Shown here in pieces: positions 14,785 to 22,567 of a DNA stretch of 64,000 bases. The notes under the pieces are model-generated. The model searched no databases and was not told where the DNA came from. It saw nothing but the letters and a program-made list of their open reading frames with translations. The translations under genes were made by a program, and so were the position numbers. This stretch comes from Plantactinospora endophytica (GTDB lineage: Bacteria > Actinomycetota > Actinomycetes > Mycobacteriales > Micromonosporaceae): contig NZ_BONW01000019.1 in the NCBI RefSeq assembly GCF_016862915.1, positions 186,001-250,000 on the forward strand, given 5' to 3'. Position 1 is the first letter of the stretch; each line of letters opens with the position of its first letter.

Positions 14785-16314
14785 TCAGCGGGAACGTCGA
14801 CCGAGCCGGCCCAGCCTGCCCTTCGACCTGCCCTCGGTGGCCGGCTCGGCGGACTCCTCGGGCCCGGCCGGCGGCGACCCGTCGGTGCCGGCGTCCGGCT
14901 CGGCGGTGTCCGGTGCGGATCCGACCTCCGACCCGGAATCCAACAGCCGGGTGGAGCCGGCGGTGGAGCGTACCCCCGAAATGTCGGCGTCGGTGCTCGC
15001 ACGCCGTGACCCGCTCTTCGGTTGACCGGGCATCCGGCCCGACCGGCCGGCACCACCGGCCCGCCTGGTCGCGGCACCCTCCGCCGGCCCGGCCCCGGCC
15101 TCGCCGGCCTGGTCGGCGTCCTGGGTCCGGTCGCCGTCGCCCCCGGCGGCGACACCGGTCGAACCTGCCGACCGGTCACGGTCGTCCGGCCCGCCGCCCA
15201 CCGCTTCCTTCCCCGACCCGCCGCCCACTTGGCCCTTCGCGGACCCGCTGCCCACTCGTCCCTTCGCCGACCCGCTGCCGGTCGTCGGCCCGCTGTCGCC
15301 AGTCGGGGCGCCACCGGGCGCGGTCGGCTCGGACGGGCTCGACCCGGACCGGGCGGCGAGCTCCTCGGCGTGCCGGGCGGCGATCTCCTCGGCGTGCCGG
15401 GCCAGTGCTTCCGAACGCTGTGCCAGCGCCGCCATCAGGGCCGACCCGGCCAGGCCGGCGACCACCGCGTACGGCGCCATCAGGTGTGCCGACACCTGCT
15501 CGGGGCGGATGCCCACCAGCCGGGGAGCCGCGAGGAAGTAGGCGACGGCCACCAGCAACGGCCCGCCGATGCCGGAGACGGCGGCTCCGACCCGGCTCAC
15601 CGGCCGGCGGGCCGCCGAGCGGGCGGCGAGCGCCCCGATCACCAGCGCGGAGCCGAGCGACAGCGCGGCCCCGGGCCAGTAGAAGTACTCGCGGAACCAG
15701 AAGCGTTCGCCGTCGGAGGTCAACTGCCACACGCCTAGTTGTGCGCTGGCCAGCCCCTGACCAGAGAGCACCCCGTCGACGACCGCGATCACCGCGAGCG
15801 CCCAGAGCCAGCAGACCGTACCGAGCACGTTGCCGGCGACGGCCGGCGACGAGATCGCCCAGATCGCCATCAGCAGCCCGAGCAGCACCCCGAGTACGGC
15901 GTACCCGGCCGCGACGGTCTGCGGCGAGGGACCGTCGACCCGCACCGCCGCCCGGGCGGGTACCGCCACCAGTACCACGGTCACCAGCGCACCGATCGCG
16001 CTGGAGACGGCGAGTACCGCCCGCCACAGGAAGGTGGCCAGGGTTGGCGGCGGGCCTCCGGCCCGTCCGGTGGCCGATCGCCGGCCGCCACCGCTCAGCC
16101 GGTGTGCGCAGATCGCCCCGGCCACGGTCGACGTGGCGGCGATCCACGCCGCCCAGGTGAGGCTGGCGACCCAGGCGGCCTCGCTGTTGCCGTCGCCCGA
16201 CGGCAGCCACGCGATGATGCCGAGCCCGTAACCGAAGCCCAGTTGAGCGGCGCCGGCACCGGCGGCTACGCCGATCGCCGTCGCTACGGATGCTCCCCAG
16301 CCTCGTGCGGCCAT
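14785..16314 (-). CDS. Polytopic membrane protein with disordered tail
   Basis: A 509-residue protein of unknown function. Residues 1-330 contain about eight hydrophobic segments (for example LGFGYGLGIIAWLP, ALAVIAVVDGVLS, LLVAVAYFLAAP). The last about 180 residues are hydrophilic and Gly/Ser/Pro-rich, including three GSGSAKG/GGGSGKE units at about 355-380. After TM8 comes a stretch reading HAEEIAARHAEELAAR that may form a short coiled coil. The ATG used is the first that leads directly into a TM; further upstream the frame is hydrophilic and unlike the family. It is convergent with the GCS2 gene, with five bases between stop codons. Similar proteins occur as conserved hypotheticals in Micromonospora-type genomes. 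Confidence 0.7.
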   Translation of the reverse strand: MAARGWGASVATAIGVAAGAGAAQLGFGYGLGIIAWLPSGDGNSEAAWVASLTWAAWIAATSTVAGAICAHRLSGGGRRSATGRAGGPPPTLATFLWRAVLAVSSAIGALVTVVLVAVPARAAVRVDGPSPQTVAAGYAVLGVLLGLLMAIWAISSPAVAGNVLGTVCWLWALAVIAVVDGVLSGQGLASAQLGVWQLTSDGERFWFREYFYWPGAALSLGSALVIGALAARSAARRPVSRVGAAVSGIGGPLLVAVAYFLAAPRLVGIRPEQVSAHLMAPYAVVAGLAGSALMAALAQRSEALARHAEEIAARHAEELAARSGSSPSEPTAPGGAPTGDSGPTTGSGSAKGRVGSGSAKGQVGGGSGKEAVGGGPDDRDRSAGSTGVAAGGDGDRTQDADQAGEAGAGPAEGAATRRAGGAGRSGRMPGQPKSGSRRASTDADISGVRSTAGSTRLLDSGSEVGSAPDTAEPDAGTDGSPPAGPEESAEPATEGRSKGRLGRLGRRSR

Positions 16315-16500
16315 GCCGGGCAGCGTAGCGTCCACCCGAGGTCCACGGCGAGCCGTGGACCGATGGCAGCCGTCCAGGCACGATCCGTGGCCGGTTGCGT
16401 TCCGAGGGCCGGGCCACCGATGCTGTCGGACGACACGCGACCACCGGTCGGGCGTGAGGTCGGCGTGGTTCGGTACGCCGGATGGTGAGGCAGGGTCGGC

Positions 16501-17181
16501 ATGACTGATGAGGCTGTGGCGGGACACCCGGGCGTGAACTCCGGATCCTCGAACCGGACGGGCCTGTTCGCCGGTGCGGCGGTCGGGCTGGTCATCTGCG
16601 CCATCGTCGGTGCCCTGGGCGGCTACCTGCTGGCCGGCGACGGCGGCGACCCCGGCGAGCAGCCGTACGACGCCGGTGCCCCGACACCGACCGCGGAGGC
16701 GCCGACCCGCACGCCGCGCAGCACGCCGACCCGTACCCCCAGCCGTAAGCCGACCGGTCCCACCCCGGGGATCGGCCAGACGCTCCTGCCGGACCTGGTC
16801 GGCAAGGACTTCGAGGAGGCTCGGGAGGAGTTGCGCCGGCTCGGGCTCGGGGTGCAGTTCACCTTCGGCCGGGCGGGCGACGATCGCGCCGTCGCGAGTA
16901 CCAACCCCCGGGGCGGGACGGCGGTGAAGCGGGGTATCACCGTCCGGGTCACCGTGGTCGGTGCGCCGCCGGAGGTGGTGGTACCCGCGCTCACCGGCGA
17001 GTCCTGCAAGCAGGCGGCCCGACGCCTGGTCGACGACGGCCTGTACCCTCGCTACCCCGACGGGGAGAAGGGCCAGGTACGGAACCAGGAGCCGACCGGT
17101 GGCACGGTGCTGCGCTGGAACGATCCGGTCCGGCTGTACTGTTCCGACTCCCCCGCGCCCAGCGGCACGCCGACGCCGTAG
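16501..17181 (+). CDS. Single-TM protein with two PASTA domains, no kinase
   Basis: A 226-residue protein: about 20 cytoplasmic residues, one TM (about 21-45, GLFAGAAVGLVICAIVG), a Thr/Pro/Arg-rich linker, then two PASTA repeats (about 93-158, LLPDLVGKDFEEAREELRRLGL; and 159-217, VVPALTGESCKQAARRLVDDGL). PASTA modules bind peptidoglycan or muropeptides in PknB-type kinases and in PBPs; here no catalytic domain is attached. The Cys pair in the second repeat (one near CKQAA, one near LYCSD) could form a disulfide. It may modulate or compete with PknB-type sensing. The next gene has the same layout with one PASTA domain. Confidence 0.82.
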   Translation: MTDEAVAGHPGVNSGSSNRTGLFAGAAVGLVICAIVGALGGYLLAGDGGDPGEQPYDAGAPTPTAEAPTRTPRSTPTRTPSRKPTGPTPGIGQTLLPDLVGKDFEEAREELRRLGLGVQFTFGRAGDDRAVASTNPRGGTAVKRGITVRVTVVGAPPEVVVPALTGESCKQAARRLVDDGLYPRYPDGEKGQVRNQEPTGGTVLRWNDPVRLYCSDSPAPSGTPTP

Positions 17182-17301
17182 CCGGCCGGGGCGGCCGTCC
17201 GGGCGGACACGCCCGGACCGGCGACGATGGTCCCCGCCACGTCCGGCCGGATAGATTTGACGCGGTTCGCCCGGTCCCATCCGCTGGGGAGAGGACGTGG
17301 C

Positions 17302-18246
17302 ATGGTCGACGACCCGCAGCAGCCCTCGGACGCCCCGGGCGGGAACGGCGAGCGGGTCGGCCCCGACGACCGCCCAGGTGAGCGGGTCGGCCCCGACGAC
17401 CAGCCACCGGTCCCCGGCCAGGCCAACCCGTCCGCAACGCCCGACCCGCCGCCGGACGCCGCCTCGAAGCCAGACGCCTCGCAACCAACCGCCGCGTCGA
17501 ACCCAACTGCCGGCCCGCGATCAACCGCTGGACGGCGATCAAGCGCTGGACCGCAGCCGGGAACTGGTGCCGGCAGGCCAGAGGACGCCACCCGGATCGA
17601 CGGGGTTACCTGGTCGCCCGGCGCGGCCGACGAGACCCGGCCGGTCCCGCCCCGGGCGCCGGCCTGGTCCGGTCGGGCCGGGGTGCCGGCCCGGGGTGCC
17701 GGCCCGGCCGGGCCGCCGCCACCGCCCAACTGGGGCTACGACGACGAGCCGGACGACCGGCGCTGGTGGATGCCGATCCTCGTCGGGTCGGTGGCGCTGG
17801 TCCTGCTCGGCGTTCTGGTGGTCGCCGGTTGGCTGATCGTCGACTCGGCCCGGCGTGACGCACCCAGCGCGCCGACCCCGGCGATCACCAGCCCGGCCGC
17901 GCCGACCGCCCCGACGACCCGGCCGCCGACCACCGCCGCCACGACACCGAGCGCCACCCCGACCGCCACCCCCGCCGCTACGCCGGTACCGCTGCCGCCG
18001 CTCGTCGGACTTTCCCAGCAGGAGGCGGTGGACTGGCTGGAGCGGCTGGGACTCGTGCCCCGGATCCGGCCGCAGACCTCCAACCGGCCGCCGGGGACCG
18101 TACTGGACACGGATCCGTCGACGGGTACGGAGGTCGAGCCGGGCAGCGAGGTCGTGCTGGTGGTCGCCGAGCCGCCGCCGACCGAGCCGGTACCGACCAC
18201 TCCGCCCGGACCCACCGGCCCGACGCAGCCCACTCCGGACGGCTGA
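17302..18246 (+). CDS. Single-TM protein with one PASTA domain
   Basis: A 314-residue protein: a long Pro/Ala/Thr/Asp-rich cytoplasmic region (1-150) that contains a repeated GERVGPDDRP/GERVGPDDQP unit, one TM (about 155-178, WWMPILVGSVALVLLGVLVVAG), a Thr/Pro-rich linker and one PASTA domain (about 230-295, PLVGLSQQEAVDWLERLGL). The preferred start is the ATG giving MVDDPQQPSD, preceded by GGGGAGAGG; the longer frame reads poorly. It follows the 2-PASTA gene on the same strand, so both could be cotranscribed. The long cytoplasmic part is unusual for a PASTA protein and may be a kinase-interacting or phosphorylated tail. Function unknown. Confidence 0.8.
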   Translation: MVDDPQQPSDAPGGNGERVGPDDRPGERVGPDDQPPVPGQANPSATPDPPPDAASKPDASQPTAASNPTAGPRSTAGRRSSAGPQPGTGAGRPEDATRIDGVTWSPGAADETRPVPPRAPAWSGRAGVPARGAGPAGPPPPPNWGYDDEPDDRRWWMPILVGSVALVLLGVLVVAGWLIVDSARRDAPSAPTPAITSPAAPTAPTTRPPTTAATTPSATPTATPAATPVPLPPLVGLSQQEAVDWLERLGLVPRIRPQTSNRPPGTVLDTDPSTGTEVEPGSEVVLVVAEPPPTEPVPTTPPGPTGPTQPTPDG

Positions 18247-18258
18247 GCGCTCGGACGG

Positions 18259-18837
18259 TCACCAGTACCGGCGTCTGCTGCCGACCATCGCCAACCCGAC
18301 GGCCGAGATGACCAGGCCGAACAGCCCGGAGTACGCCAGCGAGCGCTGATAGCCCGGCGGCGGTCCACCGGTGGGCGGTGGCGGCGCGGCGTGCTGTTCC
18401 CCGACGTCGTCGCCCGGTGGCCTCGCCGGTCCGGCCGGCGCCGGATAGGAGTCCCGCTCGTCCGGTCGGGTGGCCGGGGCGGGTGTGGTGCCCGGCTCAG
18501 GCGTCTCCGGGGTGTTCTGTGCCGGCAGCCGGTGCCAGGGCCCGAGGCGTCGGCCCGGCCAGCCGGTCCGGTCGGTGTCGGTCGGAAGAGCGGGGTTGGC
18601 CGCCCCGCCGTGCCCGGAGGGGTCGGCGAGCCCCGGATCGGGTTCGGTCCGTTCGTCCGGCCCGGTCGGCGGGGACGGACTGCTCGGATTGGTCGCCGGG
18701 TGGCGTACGGCGGCCGGGCGGCTGGTGCCGGCGGCACCCGCACAGCCGGGCAGGCCGACGGTGATCAGGATCAGCAGCACGCTGACCCGCATGTTGCGGT
18801 GGGTCGTACGAGGTCGGTCGGTGTACTCCATGGGCAT
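18259..18837 (-). CDS. Predicted sortase-anchored surface protein (LAYSG)
   Basis: A 192-residue protein. The N terminus has a basic start and a hydrophobic core ending in LITVGLPGCAG, which looks like a lipobox. The middle is Pro/Thr/Asp-rich and probably disordered. The C terminus reads LAYSG (167-171), then a 15-residue hydrophobic segment, then SRRRYW: a textbook cell-wall sorting signal, close to the LAxTG motif of class E sortase substrates but with Ser instead of Thr. The class E sortase gene at 39404-41398 is the obvious candidate enzyme. Having both a lipobox-like Cys and a sorting signal is odd; one of the two may be inactive. Confidence 0.65.
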   Translation of the reverse strand: MPMEYTDRPRTTHRNMRVSVLLILITVGLPGCAGAAGTSRPAAVRHPATNPSSPSPPTGPDERTEPDPGLADPSGHGGAANPALPTDTDRTGWPGRRLGPWHRLPAQNTPETPEPGTTPAPATRPDERDSYPAPAGPARPPGDDVGEQHAAPPPPTGGPPPGYQRSLAYSGLFGLVISAVGLAMVGSRRRYW

Positions 18838-18992
18838 CGGCGGCTCCCTGTCTCGGGGGCCCTCGACGACGTGCGGGTGGTCGACCTGCGGGGTGGAGTA
18901 TGCCCAGTCTACGGCCGTGGCCGGGTCCGCTGCCGGCCGTTCCGCGAGACGCGGCTCAGCCGACCCGTGCCGACTGCTCGGCGAGATTCGGC

Positions 18993-19292
18993 TCAGCCGA
19001 CCCGGACCCGCGCGGCGAGCGTGCTGGAGTTGGTCCGGACGGGTCGCCGGGCCTGCGGGTAGTTGTGCCGCCCGGCATTGGTCTGGAGCTGACGCAACCC
19101 GTTGAGCTGCACGAATATCGACCGCCGCTCGACCGCGTCGCCACTCGGGTCGAGTTCGTAGCCGTCGAGCCAGACCCAGCCGTGGTACGTCGGCCAGTCG
19201 TGTACCCGGATCACCCGGAAGTAGATCGGCTCGGCGAACTGAACGCTCGCCGCGCGGTTCACGTGGAGCACATCACCGGAGCGGGGAAGCAC
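18993..19292 (-). CDS. Small conserved actinobacterial protein
   Basis: A 99-residue protein I cannot name. It is rich in aromatic residues and has no hydrophobic core or signal peptide. The motif WVWLDGYELDPSG is followed by ERRSIFVQLNGLRQL; this second pattern is widely conserved in small hypothetical proteins of Streptomyces and Micromonospora, so I regard the gene as real. It lies 155 bases upstream of the sorting-signal protein on the same strand. The C-terminal 25 residues are basic and may be variable. Function unknown. Confidence 0.6.
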   Translation of the reverse strand: MLPRSGDVLHVNRAASVQFAEPIYFRVIRVHDWPTYHGWVWLDGYELDPSGDAVERRSIFVQLNGLRQLQTNAGRHNYPQARRPVRTNSSTLAARVRVG

Positions 19293-19879
19293 ATCAGCTC
19301 CTGTCCGACTGGCGCCGGCGGACCGGCGGAAGTGGCGGGCGGGGGTTCTTCGGTGGGTGGTCCGGACACGCTGCTGCGGTGGTCATCCCGCACTGCTCGG
19401 GATGGGGCGTCGGCCGGAGCGATGCGTCGTTGCCATCACATCGCCCCGGCCGACACCGTCGACTCCGGGACGCGCCAGCCGCCGTAGCGGCCCTGGCATA
19501 CAGCGGCGGGGGCTCTTACCCCGGAGCGGGGCTTCGTGCCGTACCGCCGGCACGACGGTCCCCCGGGTCAGGCGAGAATGGGGGAGCATTGCATCGCCTG
19601 ACCGCAGGGGAACGCTGCGTAGCCCGAGCCATACGGACAGGGTGCATCAAGAACATGATCAATGCAAGTTGCAGTTTGCCCTTTGCTCCGGGATGGCGAT
19701 AGGAGGCTGTCCGGCGCTTGATGCGCCGCGCGTGGAACGGGCAGACTGGACCCGGTTTCCGGCCCGTGCGGGGCCGACAGGGTCATCGCTCCATCCGCCG
19801 CGAATGAACCCCCGCCGATCGGCGGTCGAAGGCGCGGCGGCAATCCGACTTCCCTTATTGATCGTCCGGAGGTGACCCG
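19293..19879. other. 587-base intergenic region
   Basis: Divergent gap between the 99-residue protein and the DUF5753 regulator. Apart from a TGCAA-G-TTGCA palindrome at 19663-19673 in a locally AT-richer stretch and a ribosome site just before the regulator, I see nothing convincing. Frames spanning it are codon-bias artefacts. Confidence 0.5.
19663..19673. promoter_or_regulatory. Small palindrome upstream of DUF5753 regulator
   Basis: TGCAA-G-TTGCA, followed four bases later by another TGC, in an AT-richer patch about 205 bases before the regulator start. It could be an autoregulatory operator, but the distance is long and the symmetry short. Confidence 0.3.
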
Positions 19880-20761
19880 GTGACCGAGCGCCGGAGCCCG
19901 ACCATCCGCCGCCGCCGGCTCGGAGCCGAGCTGCGCCAGCGCCGGGAAAAGGCCGGAGTCACGATCGAGGCCGTCGCCGAGCTGCTGGAATGCTCCGCCT
20001 CCAAGGTGTCCCGCATCGAGACCGGCCACACCACGGCCACCGTCCGGGACGTCCGCGACATGCTCGGCATCTACGGCGTGACGGGTGCCGAGTGCGACGA
20101 GTTGATCCAGATCGCCCGGGAGGCCCGGCAGAAGGGCTGGTGGCATCCGTACAGTCCGGTGCTCGCCGGGGCGTACGTCGGGCTGGAGGCGGCGGCCGGC
20201 TCGATCCGGGCGTACGAGCAACAGACCGTGCCGGGTCTGCTACAGACCGAGGAGTACGCCCAGGCCATGATCCGGTCGGCGCGGCCGGACTGGGTCGCCG
20301 AGGAAGTCGACCAGCGGGTCCGTGTCCGGTTGGGTCGTCAGTCGTTACTTGACCCGGACGATCCGATCGATCTGTGGGTGGTGCTCGATGAGGCGGTGAT
20401 CAGCCGGCCGGTGGGCGGCGACGCGGTCATGCGGGCCCAGTTGGAGCGGCTGGTAGAGGCCGCTGACCTACCGAACGTCACGCTCCAGGTCCTGCCGTTC
20501 GAGGCCGGCGCACACGCCGGCATGGACGGCACTTTCACCATCCTCGGCTTCCCCGAACCGGGTGATCCGGACGTGGTGTACGCCGAAAACGCCACGGGCG
20601 GGCTTTTTCTGGAGAAGCGGGATGAACTACAGAAGTACATATTCATCTTCGATCATATCCGCGCGGCAGCCCTACGCCCGGAGGAGTCCGTCGCCCTGAT
20701 TTCGAAGTTGGCAGAGGAGCCATTGTGGAAGTGGAGACAAAGGGGTACCGCGTCGACCTGA
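19880..20761 (+). CDS. DUF5753 helix-turn-helix regulator (WhiJ-like)
   Basis: A 293-residue regulator. Residues 12-67 are the XRE HTH (LGAELRQRREKAGVTIEAVA and SASKVSRIETG); residues about 100-280 are the DUF5753 domain (YEQQTVPGLLQTEEYA, ISRPVGGDAVM, LQVLPFEAGAH). The GTG is preceded by GGAGGTGAC. The gene ends inside the start of a DUF397 gene, the normal pairing; such pairs control development or antibiotic genes in Streptomyces. Codon 156 is TTA, the rare bldA-dependent leucine codon, implying translational control by tRNA-Leu(UAA). It is the full-length counterpart of the truncated gene at the left edge. Confidence 0.9.
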   Translation: MTERRSPTIRRRRLGAELRQRREKAGVTIEAVAELLECSASKVSRIETGHTTATVRDVRDMLGIYGVTGAECDELIQIAREARQKGWWHPYSPVLAGAYVGLEAAAGSIRAYEQQTVPGLLQTEEYAQAMIRSARPDWVAEEVDQRVRVRLGRQSLLDPDDPIDLWVVLDEAVISRPVGGDAVMRAQLERLVEAADLPNVTLQVLPFEAGAHAGMDGTFTILGFPEPGDPDVVYAENATGGLFLEKRDELQKYIFIFDHIRAAALRPEESVALISKLAEEPLWKWRQRGTAST

Positions 20762-20952
20762 GCGGGGCAGCCTGGCACAAGAGTTCGCGTAGCGGACCCA
20801 ATTGTGACAACTGCGTCGAGGTGGCCTTCGCGGGCGGCGCGATCGCGGTACGCGACTCGAAGAACCCGAGCGGGCCCGCCCTGATCTTCACGCCCGACGA
20901 GTGGGACGCGTTCGTCGGCGGTGCCAAGGACGGCGAATTCGACCTGACCTGA
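20725..20952 (+). CDS. DUF397 partner protein
   Basis: A 75-residue DUF397 protein with WHKSSRSGPNCDNCVEVA, VRDSKNP and a C-terminal F-T-P-D-E-W-x-A-F segment. The GTG overlaps the 3' end of the DUF5753 gene by 37 bases, and GAGGAG lies just before it, so the two are translationally linked. It is clearly diverged from the two copies at the left edge, so this pair is an independent module. It probably modulates the DUF5753 regulator by analogy with WhiJ-type loci. Confidence 0.88.
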   Translation: MEVETKGYRVDLSGAAWHKSSRSGPNCDNCVEVAFAGGAIAVRDSKNPSGPALIFTPDEWDAFVGGAKDGEFDLT

Positions 20953-21304
20953 GGTCACGGAGCCAACGACACCTGACCTGACGGTCGCGCGAACCAGCGG
21001 GACCTGACCCGGAGGTCGGGCGAACCAGCGATCAGCCCAGCGCGGTCAGCCGGTCGGCGGAAGTGCAGCCGCCCGGGTGGCCGCGCTGGTTGCGTTGACG
21101 GTCCACCCGGCGACCCGGCGCCGCCGCAGCGGATCGGCCTACACGGATGATCGGCGCCGCCGCAGCGGATCGGGCCGCCACGGCGATCGGCCGCCACGGA
21201 TGATCGGCCGTCGCCAGTGGCCGGTCGGGTCGTTGTACCTGACGGCGAGTCGGCATCACCGGCCGCCGTAGGGGGTTCGCAACCGAGCGAGGCAGGCGAG
21301 ACGG
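20953..21304. other. 352-base intergenic region with two direct repeats
   Basis: The gap contains two 29-base near-copies (20971-20999 and 21002-21030) ending in CGAACCAGCG, and a 22-base exact repeat of CGGCGCCGCCGCAGCGG plus five bases (21116-21137 and 21152-21173). I find no gene. The repeats look like local slippage products. Confidence 0.6.
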
Positions 21305-21751
21305 ATGACGATCGGGTCGGAGAATCTGGGCAACGGCACGGCCAAGCCGGAACGGTTCGGTGGCAAGTACCGGGGTGCCCGCCGGGACACCAGCGCGACG
21401 GTCGACGAGTCGTCGGCCGACACCGACCTCGGGTCGTCGGCGGAGGGCGTCGCGCCCGAGCGGGTCTCCGACCTGGCGGCCGCGCTGGGGCAGGCGAGCC
21501 CGCCGGAGCGTACGCCGACGCTTCCGTCGCTCGACATGGGCGGGCTGACCGAGCCGGTCTTCCCGCCGGCCGGCTGGCCGGACGTGCCGCCGAGCGAGCC
21601 GCTCGTCGACCACCCGCTGCTGCGCGGACTGCTGCTGGAGTTGCCGCCGAAGGGCAGCATCCCCGGTTCGGTCTGGCTCGACCGCTGGTTCGAGGCCGCC
21701 CGGGCGATCCTGGAACTGCTATACGTGCAGGATTCGAGTCGTCCGCGATGA
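21305..21751 (+). CDS. Conserved hypothetical protein
   Basis: A 148-residue cytosolic protein with no recognised domain. The first 80 residues are acidic and low complexity. The C-terminal half is more ordered: PLVDHPLLRGLLLELPPKG, then SVWLDRWFEAARAILELLY, which reads as two amphipathic helices and suggests a protein-interaction module. The stop overlaps the end of the convergent membrane protein gene by 33 bases, showing tight packing. Related small proteins appear in Micromonospora-type genomes; I cannot assign a function. The ATG is the first good start after the repeat-rich gap. Confidence 0.6.
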   Translation: MTIGSENLGNGTAKPERFGGKYRGARRDTSATVDESSADTDLGSSAEGVAPERVSDLAAALGQASPPERTPTLPSLDMGGLTEPVFPPAGWPDVPPSEPLVDHPLLRGLLLELPPKGSIPGSVWLDRWFEAARAILELLYVQDSSRPR

Positions 21752-22318
21752 CCGTGACCGGATGGTGACCGCCCGCTCGACCAGCCGGCTGTGCCGCAGC
21801 GCGTGCCGTACCCCGATGGTGCCGACCGCGAGCACCGCCGCGGTGAGCACCACGCCGATCATGCCGGGACTGGTCAGCGGCACCAGACCGGTGGCGGTGA
21901 CCAGTCCCGGCAACATGACCAGGCCGGTCACCTGCACCGGCAGGGCGATCATCGGATGAGCGGCGGCGGCCCGCAGTGCGGGTGGGGCCGGGGTCTCCGG
22001 CGCCGAGGCGAAGGCGCCCGCGCCGCCCCGGAGTTGCCGCAGCCGGCGTACCGTCAGCGCGGCGACGACCACGGCGGGCACCGCCGGCAGCGCGAGGCCG
22101 ACCGCGGTCCGGTCGGCCAGCGTCGGCTCCGTCTCGACCAGCCCGGCCAGCAGCACCCCGGCCAGGCCGGCCAGGCCGGATCCGACCAGCGCGAGCAGCA
22201 GTCCGGTACGGCGACGCAGCGGGCGCGCGGCCCGTAGCTGGGGCAACCCGTCAACGACGAGACCGGCCGCCAGCCAGACGGCGGCGATCGCGAGCAGGAT
22301 GGCGAAGTCCGGGTCCAT
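21719..22318 (-). CDS. Small polytopic membrane protein
   Basis: A 199-residue protein with about five hydrophobic segments, beginning MDPDFAILLAIAAVWLAAGL. Further segments include LLLALVGSGLAGLAGVLLAG, LALPAVPAVVVAAL, PVQVTGLVMLPGLVTATG and GVVLTAAVLAVGTIGVRHAL. A short basic C terminus follows. The chosen ATG leads straight into TM1; the 38 residues upstream are hydrophilic and lie in the promoter of the divergent subtilase gene. I cannot identify a family. It overlaps the gene at 21305-21751 tail to tail. Confidence 0.65.
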   Translation of the reverse strand: MDPDFAILLAIAAVWLAAGLVVDGLPQLRAARPLRRRTGLLLALVGSGLAGLAGVLLAGLVETEPTLADRTAVGLALPAVPAVVVAALTVRRLRQLRGGAGAFASAPETPAPPALRAAAAHPMIALPVQVTGLVMLPGLVTATGLVPLTSPGMIGVVLTAAVLAVGTIGVRHALRHSRLVERAVTIRSRSSRTTRILHV

Positions 22319-22567
22319 GCCCAACACTGTTGCCCGTTTTCTTGCCTGGCGAATCCGGGCCGGTCCCCACCGAACCCCGGAGAAACCACCCGTAGGGGTC
22401 CGGACAGGTCGACCGAACGTAACGATCGCCATCGTTCCGTAGAGATAGAAGATCCGGGATCTACTGTTCCGCCGGGCTAATGACTAATCTCAGCACGATC
22501 GGTTTCGCTGACTCGTCACTCAGAACAGGGCGGGCGGCCGGGTACCGGTCGGAGGGGAGGAGGGGAG

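Noticed and set aside
16734-17200. Repeat or CRISPR-like structure in Pro/Thr-rich genes
   Set aside because: Apparent repeats are codon-level products of PT-rich linkers, not separated identical repeats with unique spacers.
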